Of a stretch of DNA of 24,125 nucleotides, positions 6,152-14,417 are shown piece by piece. The position numbers were made by a program, and so were the translations under genes. How positions within the stretch are numbered: position 1 is the first letter of the stretch; each line of letters opens with the position of its first letter. The notes under the pieces were generated by a model. It did not search any database. It was not told the origin of the DNA and worked only from the letters and a program-made list of their open reading frames with translations. Origin of the DNA: Candidatus Heimdallarchaeota archaeon (GTDB lineage Archaea; Asgardarchaeota; Heimdallarchaeia; JABLTI01); assembly GCA_030671945.1 (NCBI GenBank), contig DAOVHJ010000004.1, forward strand, positions 1 to 24,125, read 5' to 3'.

Positions 6152-7801
6152 GTGTTCATTACTGTGTCTAAAATCGCAAGTTCACGAAAAAACGACAAAG
6201 CTGTAGCCACAATCATTGGTATTTCAACTCCCTCAGAAGTTGCACTAATAGTTGATCCTAAAATGGCTCGAACTCATCCTTTGGAATTGGGTGAGTTAGT
6301 TGTTGTTGATTATCCAAGTAATTTGGTTCCAAAACCAGTTATTGCAATGATTTCCCGAATTGCCTTATCAAATGAAAATCTCATTGAGAGCCTAATCAAA
6401 TCTCCAGAGTCCATTGAACGATTAAAATTACTGGGACATATTGAAGACGGTGAGCGATTAGGAGCTGAAGCAAGAATTTTGGGTTATTTAGATGAAGAAA
6501 AGGATAGAATAATTTCCCCAAGATTTCCTCCTTATCCAGGAGCTAAAGTTTACAGAGCACCTTCAGACATCTTATCAAAAATCTTCAGTAAAGGACACAT
6601 TACAGTAGGAGATTTACGATCGCATGAAGGAGTAAAAGTAAAGCTCAATATAGATGAGCTCGTCTCAAAACATTTTGCAGTTTTAGCAATTACAGGTGCA
6701 GGGAAATCCTATAGTGTGGCTGTAATTGTCTCGAGAATAATCAACAAACTACAAGGTTCCGTTGTTATTATTGATCCTCACGAGGATTATGTTCCATTCG
6801 CAAAAAACAAAAATATACATGGAAATGTGGTCATTTTTTCTGCTAAACAAACTACTGGTAGGCAAAGAATTGCTTTTAAATTGAGAAACTTTCATCATGG
6901 AGAATTAATGTCACTTCTTGAAATTCCAGAAAATGCCATTATTCAACGTGAATTATTTAGTAGAGCTTATTGGGATCTACAGCATTCAAATAAGGATTGG
7001 GATTTAACTGATCTGAAAAATCAAATCGATGTAATTATTTCAGCCTTAAAAGCGGAAGATAATACTAAGAAGGAAGGGAATCGTCTTGAGAATTCTAAGT
7101 ATGGATTATTTTCTCGAATAGACCTTGCTCCAGCAAGAGATGTTCTAACTAAAAGCTCTGAATTACCAGTTTATAATCCAAGTGGACCTTCACTTACAAA
7201 ACCAAATCAAATCAGTATTATTACTCTTACAGGATTAGGATCGAAAACTCAACAAACAATTGTAGATCTAATCGCTAGAAAAATCTTCAATGCAGGGAAA
7301 GCTAAAGTTAGAAATGAACCAACACCGCACAAGTTACCTTGTGCAGTTCTAATGGTTGTTGAGGAAGCACACAATTTCATCCCCGGTTCTGGAAGATCAT
7401 CAAGTATTCTTAAACAAATCGCAGCAGAAGGAAGGAAATTTGGAGTAGGATTAGGTTTGGTTTCTCAAAGACCAGGAAGATTAGATAGTGATGTTTTATC
7501 GCAATGTAACACTCAAATCATATTAAAAATAGTGAATCCATATGATCAACAACAGATTTTACGCTCAAGTGAAAGTCTAAGTGAGGACTTATTAAACGAT
7601 TTACCCGCATTAAATGTTGGTGAAGCAGTTATTGTCGGTCCAAGTTTACCGATACCTGCTTTAGTAAAAATTGCTTTATTTGATGGAAAACTAGGAGGAA
7701 AAGGTGTAGAAATAACCGGTTCGTGGAAAAAAGCATTAGAGAGACAAAAGAGTTCCTCCAGAAAACCTCAGAAATATGAAGATGACTTTAATTTAGATTA
7801 A
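6152..7801 (+). CDS. herA: HerA bipolar DNA helicase/translocase ATPase
   Basis: HerA is a hexameric FtsK/VirB4-related ATPase that drives DNA for end resection with NurA and Mre11-Rad50. The 549-residue protein has an N-terminal HAS-barrel-like beta region (about 1-110), Walker A ITGAGKS at 180-186, the strand motif VVIIDPHEDY, Walker B plus catalytic glutamate VLMVVEEAHNF (E404/E405), and AAEGRKFGVGLGLVSQRPGRLD, which carries the sensor and arginine-finger region. The C-terminal part (NVGEAVIVGPSLPIPALVKI) is the usual HerA end, followed by a charged tail. The start is GTG, with GAAGAG just upstream; an in-frame GTG at 6164 is an alternative. Mre11 and Rad50 follow on the same strand, the standard archaeal neighbourhood. 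Confidence 0.95.
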   Translation: MFITVSKIASSRKNDKAVATIIGISTPSEVALIVDPKMARTHPLELGELVVVDYPSNLVPKPVIAMISRIALSNENLIESLIKSPESIERLKLLGHIEDGERLGAEARILGYLDEEKDRIISPRFPPYPGAKVYRAPSDILSKIFSKGHITVGDLRSHEGVKVKLNIDELVSKHFAVLAITGAGKSYSVAVIVSRIINKLQGSVVIIDPHEDYVPFAKNKNIHGNVVIFSAKQTTGRQRIAFKLRNFHHGELMSLLEIPENAIIQRELFSRAYWDLQHSNKDWDLTDLKNQIDVIISALKAEDNTKKEGNRLENSKYGLFSRIDLAPARDVLTKSSELPVYNPSGPSLTKPNQISIITLTGLGSKTQQTIVDLIARKIFNAGKAKVRNEPTPHKLPCAVLMVVEEAHNFIPGSGRSSSILKQIAAEGRKFGVGLGLVSQRPGRLDSDVLSQCNTQIILKIVNPYDQQQILRSSESLSEDLLNDLPALNVGEAVIVGPSLPIPALVKIALFDGKLGGKGVEITGSWKKALERQKSSSRKPQKYEDDFNLD

Positions 7802-7849
7802 CGTTAAATATAATCTTGTAAATTACAAGAAAACCCACTAATAACGCAG

Positions 7850-9244
7850 GTGATAAAAATTAGTGAAAAAAGGAGTATTGAATACAAATTTTGTCATACC
7901 GCAGATTGGCATCTAGATTATTTTCAATACCAAAAAAAGGAAAGATGGTATGATTTCTTCACAGCTGCAAATGAATGCACTAAGTTAATGATAAAAGAAA
8001 AACCGGATTTTGTAATTCATTGTGGCGATCTCTTTCATAAATTTAGACCAACTCCAGGAGCTGTTCGATTAGCAATACAGATTTTCGAGAAATTCAAGCA
8101 AGCAAACATTCCATTTTATGTTATTAGAGGAAATCATGATGCTTCAAAAGCACAAGCACAGAGGTTTGGAGGAACGATTCTTAAACTGCTCGAGGATCTC
8201 GAGTATTTACATTACGTTCAAGATAAAACCATTCAGATTAATGACTACATCAATTTTACAGGAATTGGGGAGTATGGAAAGACAACAGGAGATGTTATTG
8301 AAGAGGTAATGAGAAATAATCCTTTGGACACATCCAAATTTAACATTTTAGCTCTACATGGATATTTGCAAGGACAAGTAAGTGATTCAATTTTTGATAT
8401 TTCAGGTTACCAACTCTCGAGTTTAGGTTTTGATTATATAGCATTAGGGCACTATCACAAAGTTTGGGAGGAAAAAGAAAATAATATTTATTGTCCAGGA
8501 TCAACTGAACATACGAGTCTAAATGATTGGGGAAAACAAGATGAAGATGGGTTCTTTAGAAAATCAGGTTGTTATAGTGTAAAGGCAACCCTAAATCAAG
8601 AAGAAAATACCTGGAGTTCTAAAGTAAATAGAAAAGAGTTTGAGGTAAGACCTAAAGGACGATTCAAATTTACAATAAAGGAAGATCTCCCCCTAAAAGA
8701 GCTTATTGAAAAAGCCAATTCCTTTGTTAAAAAACATGAGCAAGATGGAGCTATAGTAAAATTTGATTTTATCGGGGAACTTCCATTTGGAAAACAAAGT
8801 TTAGTTAATTTCACAAAGCTGCCAGCAATATTAGAATCCAAAGCCTTACACATTATAACAAATCAAGAAATATCAAATATTATGCTTGGAGAAGCAAAAG
8901 CTGGTTTGACATCTGATGAGGCGATTGTAGACTTGTTAAAATCTCAAGGATACAAAAGTGCAACCATAAACAAATGGTTAGATTTAGCAAATGAAACCGT
9001 AAAAATTCTTGGACAAAAAACTATATCTTCTGAAGAAAAAGAGGAAATTAAATCAATATATGGGTTAATCACAGAAGTCTCGAGTAAATTGACAGAAGCT
9101 GAATTAAAGAGTTATAATAAAAATCCCGATGAAAAACCAACGAAGAAGACCAAGAAAAAAGAAACTTTTGAAAAAAGTCAGAAATTAGAACCGAAAAATT
9201 CAACGCAGGCTAATCTAGCAAAATACTTTGATGAGGGGAAGTAA
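7850..9244 (+). CDS. mre11: Mre11 DNA double-strand-break repair nuclease
   Basis: The 464-residue protein has the calcineurin-like phosphoesterase motifs of Mre11/SbcD: D19 and H21 in HTADWHLD, D60 in HCGDLFH, N95-H96-D97 in RGNHD, H170 in LHGY and H201/H203 in GHYH. These bind two manganese ions for endonuclease and 3'-5' exonuclease action. A capping domain follows (about 255-400), and the end is Lys-rich (KKTKKKE near 440) and probably flexible. The first motif reads DWH rather than the usual DIH. The start is GTG at 7850. The end overlaps the annotated frame of rad50, so the two are translationally coupled. It acts with Rad50 to process broken ends and with HerA upstream. Confidence 0.96.
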   Translation: MIKISEKRSIEYKFCHTADWHLDYFQYQKKERWYDFFTAANECTKLMIKEKPDFVIHCGDLFHKFRPTPGAVRLAIQIFEKFKQANIPFYVIRGNHDASKAQAQRFGGTILKLLEDLEYLHYVQDKTIQINDYINFTGIGEYGKTTGDVIEEVMRNNPLDTSKFNILALHGYLQGQVSDSIFDISGYQLSSLGFDYIALGHYHKVWEEKENNIYCPGSTEHTSLNDWGKQDEDGFFRKSGCYSVKATLNQEENTWSSKVNRKEFEVRPKGRFKFTIKEDLPLKELIEKANSFVKKHEQDGAIVKFDFIGELPFGKQSLVNFTKLPAILESKALHIITNQEISNIMLGEAKAGLTSDEAIVDLLKSQGYKSATINKWLDLANETVKILGQKTISSEEKEEIKSIYGLITEVSSKLTEAELKSYNKNPDEKPTKKTKKKETFEKSQKLEPKNSTQANLAKYFDEGK

Positions 9245-12122
9245 ATTGAAAACGTTCGAGATTTCCGACATAGAACTGGAGAACATTAAAACTTACAAAT
9301 ATGAAAAAATTGTTTTTTCACAGGGAAATAACGTTCTAATTGGCGAGAACGGAGCGGGAAAGAGTACTATACTCGAGAGTATCTATCTCTCACTCTTCGG
9401 TGATACAGTTCCTGGACGAAGTTTAGCAGATATGATAAGATTTGGGGAGAAACAAGGAAAAATAACAATTAGATTTAACGTTGATGGAACAAATTATAGG
9501 ATAGAAGATGATTTAATAAGAGGAAAGGATTCAGGCGCAACACAAACTCAAATTTTATTTAACGAAACTCAAGAAGAAAGAGTAGCTGATGGAAAAAAAG
9601 CAGTAAAAGCTAAGATGGAAGAAATATTAGATATTGATTCTACGACTTTTATTAGTGCAGTATATGCTTCACAAGGTGAAATAGGAAAAATCGTAACAGC
9701 TAAAGATATGGAACGCAAAAAACTGTTTGACAAATTATTTCAGATTGATCGCTATGAGAAAGCTTGGAGCAATTTAGCAAAGGTTCAGAAACTAGTTGAC
9801 CAAGAAATAAAGAACCTCAATAGTCATATTGTTATTTTGAAGAAGGATTTAGAAGAACTTCCAAAAATAGAGCGAAGAATTGACGAGAAAAAGGAACAGT
9901 TAAAAATTGAAAAGAAACAACTTGTTGGATCAAAGAAATTATACAAAGATGTTAATCAACAATATAAACAATTAGAGAAACTTGTGGAACAACACACAGG
10001 ACTTATTGGCGGGAGAAGAGAACTTGAAGAAGCACTAGAAGACTCTGAAGATAAAGCTTCAGAATTATATAAAATCGTAAAATCAAAGATTGCTGAAGAA
10101 ATACAAGAATGCTCATTTTCCGTAATACAAAAACAACAGAAGAAAGTAGATAAGAAAATAGAAAAATTAAATGAATTATTAGAAAAACTTCGAGAGAATG
10201 AAAGTAATATAAGAGTTGTAATTGAGAAGATCCAGAATATGGAACGAACCTTGAATTATCAGAAAAGCACGATTTCGGAAAAGAAAGAGGAATTGGATAC
10301 AGAGGTAGGGGAGTATAGAATCAAACTACCTGAACTTCGAGCTGATATTGAATCATGGAATGAATTATTACCTGAAATTTTAATTAAGAAGGAAGGCAAT
10401 CTAAACGATTTCAAAAAACAACATAAGAAATTAGATAAAATTAAAACTGATGTGACAACACAAGAAATTGAGCTGAAATCACTTGAGGAAGCAAGTAGTA
10501 AATACAATAACAGAATTGTCAAGAAAAGATTGATTTTATCGAAAGAAGCAGGCGATAATTGGAATGCGATAATAGATGAATATTCTAAAGTTAATTTTGA
10601 AGAGGATTTAGCTAGTCTTGCATCTGAAATTAATGGAATTGAGAAAAATCATTCTGAATCTATGAATCGAAAATCTGTTCTAGACGAGGGGATAAGACGA
10701 ACACAAAGTGATCTTCAACATCTGAAAGAATTAAATGGCGAAGAAACATGTCCGACATGTAAGCAAAATTTGTCAGAAAAAACATTAGAAAAATTATGTG
10801 AATCATTGAATGAGGAAAAAGGTAAATTCCAAGAAGAAAAGAAAGAGCTTGTACAAGAGATAAAGAAAATCGCTTCAACAATTGAAGAACTAAAGACGAA
10901 AGAGAGGGATTTAAGCAAAAACCATCAATTATATGTTAAGATTGAGTCAACTCATGATGACTTATTGGATTTAGAAAAAGAGAAAGAGTCTGTTGATGAG
11001 GATTATCAAAAATTAAAACTGAAAATAGACAAACTGAAGGTAAAATATTCTCAGGAAGAATATGATGAATTAGAAGCAAAAATTGAAGAATGTGAAATAT
11101 TAATTCACGAAATTTCTTTAATCAAGAAACAAATTCCTAAATTACTAAGAAACAAGCAAAAAATCAAGGAAGATATTAAGGAAGCTGAGACAACAGAAAC
11201 TGAGATAAAAGACTTAAAAACTCAGTTCGATACAAAATCTCTGGATAAAGTCCAAGAAAAAATTGGTAAATACACCGAAGAACATACTCAACAAACAGGA
11301 ATTCAAGACTTAATTAGACATTTAGTGGAGAATCTCCAAGATTTGGAAGAGAATAAGAAGAAAATCGAAGCTAATACAGTTAAGATTTCTGAAATAGAAT
11401 CAGTAGAGAATTTCAAAGATTGGGCAGATATAAAATCTCAAAGAGAGAATTTAGGGAACGATATTTCAGCTAAAGAATCGTTGATTACAAGTTTAAATGA
11501 GGAAGTTATCCCACCATTAATTGAGCAAAAAAACAATCTCTTAATCAAAAAGTCTAATTTAAAAGAAAAAGATGACAATCTCAAACTTGAAAACAAAAAG
11601 CGAGAAATTACAATTATTCTTAGAGCTTTAATGAGAGAGTTACCTAATAGATTATTACCTAACTTTATTGAAAGAATTAATCTAGCAGCAACAGATATTT
11701 TACAAAATATTATGCCCGGTAGTGATATTCAAAGCATAATTTTGAACGCTGATTACTCTTTGAACATAATACGGTTAGGAAATTTAGAAGATATCACTGT
11801 TTTGAGTGGTGGAGAAACTATAATCATAGCATTGGCTTTACGTTTAGCATTTGCAAAAGAATTCTCAGCTTTAGATTCACTAATTCTTGATGAACCAACG
11901 ATTTTCTTGGATGAACGAAGAAGAGGAGAACTTGTTACCGTTCTCGAGAGAAACAGACTTGTCAGACAAATGTTTGTTGTAACACATGATCCAGATTTTG
12001 AACGGATATCAGATAAAACCTACTTCATAACAAAAGAAGCTGGAGAAACAACTGTAAAACCAATAGATGGAGAAGAGGAAGATGATTCCAGTCCATTAGA
12101 GGCTGGATTTAAACTCTCATAA
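9228..12122 (+). CDS. rad50: Rad50 SMC-like ATPase
   Basis: Walker A GENGAGKST lies at 39-47, the Q-loop region ASQGEI near 146, the zinc-hook CPTC at 508-511 in the middle of a long antiparallel coiled coil, signature LSGGE at 859-863 and Walker B SLILDEPTIFLDE near 892, followed by the D-loop and VTHD. This 964-residue layout is that of Rad50, which dimerises through the hook, tethers DNA ends and gates Mre11. The ATG at 9228 lies inside mre11, overlapping its end by 17 bases. A better start is the TTG at 9246, one base after the mre11 stop and eight bases after a GAGGGG Shine-Dalgarno sequence at 9233-9238. The 3' end overlaps the opposing gene by six bases. Confidence 0.97.
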   Translation: MMRGSKLKTFEISDIELENIKTYKYEKIVFSQGNNVLIGENGAGKSTILESIYLSLFGDTVPGRSLADMIRFGEKQGKITIRFNVDGTNYRIEDDLIRGKDSGATQTQILFNETQEERVADGKKAVKAKMEEILDIDSTTFISAVYASQGEIGKIVTAKDMERKKLFDKLFQIDRYEKAWSNLAKVQKLVDQEIKNLNSHIVILKKDLEELPKIERRIDEKKEQLKIEKKQLVGSKKLYKDVNQQYKQLEKLVEQHTGLIGGRRELEEALEDSEDKASELYKIVKSKIAEEIQECSFSVIQKQQKKVDKKIEKLNELLEKLRENESNIRVVIEKIQNMERTLNYQKSTISEKKEELDTEVGEYRIKLPELRADIESWNELLPEILIKKEGNLNDFKKQHKKLDKIKTDVTTQEIELKSLEEASSKYNNRIVKKRLILSKEAGDNWNAIIDEYSKVNFEEDLASLASEINGIEKNHSESMNRKSVLDEGIRRTQSDLQHLKELNGEETCPTCKQNLSEKTLEKLCESLNEEKGKFQEEKKELVQEIKKIASTIEELKTKERDLSKNHQLYVKIESTHDDLLDLEKEKESVDEDYQKLKLKIDKLKVKYSQEEYDELEAKIEECEILIHEISLIKKQIPKLLRNKQKIKEDIKEAETTETEIKDLKTQFDTKSLDKVQEKIGKYTEEHTQQTGIQDLIRHLVENLQDLEENKKKIEANTVKISEIESVENFKDWADIKSQRENLGNDISAKESLITSLNEEVIPPLIEQKNNLLIKKSNLKEKDDNLKLENKKREITIILRALMRELPNRLLPNFIERINLAATDILQNIMPGSDIQSIILNADYSLNIIRLGNLEDITVLSGGETIIIALALRLAFAKEFSALDSLILDEPTIFLDERRRGELVTVLERNRLVRQMFVVTHDPDFERISDKTYFITKEAGETTVKPIDGEEEDDSSPLEAGFKLS

Positions 12123-12680
12123 TTCATCAATTTTCTTTAAAGCAGACATTAATTCTTTTTTATCCTTATCTTCTTTTTCTTCTGCCTCTTCAGGATCTTT
12201 ACGTGTTGTGGTTGGTCTTGGAACGCTAGGAGTTGTAGGAGCTTTAGAAACTGGTTGAGCTGGTTCATCTTTCATTACAGGTTTAAATGAAGGAGGTAAA
12301 GGAACAGGTGGTACCTTTGAAGTGTGAGTTGTACCTGCACTTGGAGGGTGAGGAACGGCAGGGGGTGTCTCTGCTTTTGGTTGAATAACTGGAGTTTGAA
12401 TTTCTGGTTTTGGAGTAACTGCGGGTTTGCTTTGGGTTGCTAAATGTGCCAAACCTTTGACTTGATCTGGACTTTTAGAAGTCTCAATAGCTTTAACTAA
12501 ACCTTTACCACTCACATCAGCTAACGATTCAAATTTGTGTACTTTATCTTCCAACTTATGGATTCGCTTATCAGTTACTTCAATGTATTCAGATAATTCT
12601 TTTTCCAAGCCTTCTAGTGCATTTATAATTGAAGAAACTATTCCTTCGAGTTGTTTGTATAATCGTTCTTCAGCGCTCAA
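12117..12680 (-). CDS. Coiled-coil plus proline-rich protein of unknown function
   Basis: I do not recognise this 187-residue protein. Residues 1-55 form a helical, heptad-like region (LEGIVSSIINALEGLEKELSEY and onward), probably an oligomerising coiled coil. Residues 83-160 are Pro-rich, with PPAVPHPPS and VPPVPLPPSFKP, and residues 161-187 are a charged tail with a KKELMSALKKIDEL helix. Proline tracts of this sort bind profilin, SH3 or WW-like partners in eukaryotes; whether that holds here is conjecture. The start is TTG at 12680. The gene converges with rad50, sharing six bases at the stops. The short acidic/helical C-terminus could also be a docking motif. The overall plan, a helical domain plus a proline linker, echoes the MIT protein at 21322. 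Confidence 0.6.
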   Translation of the reverse strand: MSAEERLYKQLEGIVSSIINALEGLEKELSEYIEVTDKRIHKLEDKVHKFESLADVSGKGLVKAIETSKSPDQVKGLAHLATQSKPAVTPKPEIQTPVIQPKAETPPAVPHPPSAGTTHTSKVPPVPLPPSFKPVMKDEPAQPVSKAPTTPSVPRPTTTRKDPEEAEEKEDKDKKELMSALKKIDEL

Positions 12681-12858
12681 TTCAGTTTTACTCCAAAGTT
12701 AATTCTGATGATATCTAATGAGATAATTTGTAAAGTTCAGCAAATTAAATCGGTAATATTATTTTAAGTTTAGCATTACGATATAATTTAATGCCATTCT
12801 CCACGAACTTCACTAAAAGAATTAAGAAGGTTCTATTTTAACATGTGTTTTTATGCAA

Positions 12859-14238
12859 TTATTGAAGATATTTCTTCTTATCGTTGTATTGTTTCAGATT
12901 GGCTCGATCCATAATTTGAATTAAGGATTCTTTAGCATTAGAAAGAACTTTTCTAGGATCAACAGTCAAAAATTGACGATCCTTCATTACAATTTGGCCA
13001 TTAATGATTGTGGTTTTAACATTTGAATCATTAGCACAATAAGCAATTAGAGAGTAAGGATTATGAGGGGGCCAAACATTAGACATTCTAGTATTAAGAA
13101 TAACTAGATCAGCTTTTTTACCAATTTCCAATGACCCAACTTCATTCTCAAGTCCTAGAGCTTTTGCACCATTAATTGTTGCCATTTTGATAGCTTCACT
13201 TGCGGGAAGAATTTCTGGGTTAGTATTAATCCCTTTGTGAAGGAAGGAAGCAAGACGTAATTCCTCTATCATACTAAGATTGTTATTACTAGAAGCGCCA
13301 TCAGTGCCTAAAGCAATTGTTATTTCACTTTTTGCAATGTCTTTAAAGTTAAAAACCCCTGAGCCTAACTTCAAATTACTTGAAGGATTATGAGAAATTT
13401 TAACATTGTTTTCCTTTAAGAGTTTGATATCTTCCGGATTCAGCCAAACACAGTGACCAGCTACAAGATTCTCACAAAGGAAACCAATGTCACCGAGATG
13501 TTTAGTTGGCGTAGACTTTTTCTTCTTCTTAACTTCTTTAACTTCATCCTTTGTTTCAGCTAAATGAATCTGTAAAGGCAAATTGTATTCTACAGCTAGA
13601 TTCTTGGCTTCGATTAATAGATTATCTGAACAAGTATTTACAGCATGAGGAGAAACAATAACTGAACAAAGTTTACCCTTCTTAACTAATTCAATGAATT
13701 TCTTAGTTTCGGAAATCTCTTGTTTACCCTTCTTTTCATCACCAAAATCTATCATACCATGACCTAAGACACCACGAAAACCAATTTCTTCAAGAGCATT
13801 AAACGATTGATCTTCATTGAAATACATGTCACAAGCAGTGGTGGTTCCCCCTTGAATCATCTCAATTGCTGCAAGCTGGGTTCCAACATAACAGTCTGCA
13901 GGTTGAAGTTTTGCTTCAATAGGCCAGATATACTCATTCAACCATTTCATTAAGGGAAGATCATCTGCAATACCTCGGAAAAGGGTCATTGCAAAGTGTC
14001 CATGTGCATTTACAAAGCCAGGAAAAACTAAATCTCCCTTAGCATTGATTTCTTCCTTAACATCAATTTTATTGTTATTTTTTGAATGAAACTTATCCAT
14101 GGACCCAATATCAACTATCTTAGAGTTTTTTATGATGATATATCCCCGTCTAAAAGTCTCCATTTTATCATTAATTGTAAGAATATGAGCATTGAAAACC
14201 AAAATGTCAGCATCTGAATGACTCATTATGAAGCACAA
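12859..14238 (-). CDS. Amidohydrolase, MTA/S-adenosylhomocysteine deaminase family
   Basis: The protein has the metal-dependent amidohydrolase fold of MtaD/SsnA/DadD enzymes: NAHGHFAMTLFRG (first metal His pair), IEMIQGGTTTACDMYF, QIHLAET, VAGHCVWLNPED, SHNPSSNLKLGSG and ALGTDGASSNNNLSM, the last holding the catalytic Asp. These enzymes deaminate 5'-methylthioadenosine, S-adenosylhomocysteine or 5'-deoxyadenosine to the inosine forms, recycling products of SAM-dependent reactions. Substrate choice among these cannot be read from motifs. The longest frame starts with TTG at 14238, but the ATG at 14226 (455 residues, MSHSDAD) is the more natural start. It stands alone on the minus strand between the proline-rich gene and a divergent ABC gene. 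Confidence 0.88.
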   Translation of the reverse strand: MCFIMSHSDADILVFNAHILTINDKMETFRRGYIIIKNSKIVDIGSMDKFHSKNNNKIDVKEEINAKGDLVFPGFVNAHGHFAMTLFRGIADDLPLMKWLNEYIWPIEAKLQPADCYVGTQLAAIEMIQGGTTTACDMYFNEDQSFNALEEIGFRGVLGHGMIDFGDEKKGKQEISETKKFIELVKKGKLCSVIVSPHAVNTCSDNLLIEAKNLAVEYNLPLQIHLAETKDEVKEVKKKKKSTPTKHLGDIGFLCENLVAGHCVWLNPEDIKLLKENNVKISHNPSSNLKLGSGVFNFKDIAKSEITIALGTDGASSNNNLSMIEELRLASFLHKGINTNPEILPASEAIKMATINGAKALGLENEVGSLEIGKKADLVILNTRMSNVWPPHNPYSLIAYCANDSNVKTTIINGQIVMKDRQFLTVDPRKVLSNAKESLIQIMDRANLKQYNDKKKYLQ

Positions 14239-14417
14239 CCAATTACAATCTAAAATTTTCCTACCTTTACATTTTACCTATTGATTTAAAACAAATTCGT
14301 AACTATAATGGCATTAACATAGGAACTTTATTCATGCATTTAAATCGAGAAAAGACATAAAGGTAAGAGCAAGTAATTTAATCTATAATTAACAATCGTT
14401 TCTAATCCTCAAAATAA

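Noticed and set aside
6152..7801. HerA as CedB or a conjugative VirB4-type ATPase
   Set aside because: Immediate linkage to mre11 and rad50 and the standard HerA motifs make the repair helicase the simpler reading; the DNA-transfer idea is kept only as a finding about the small membrane protein upstream.
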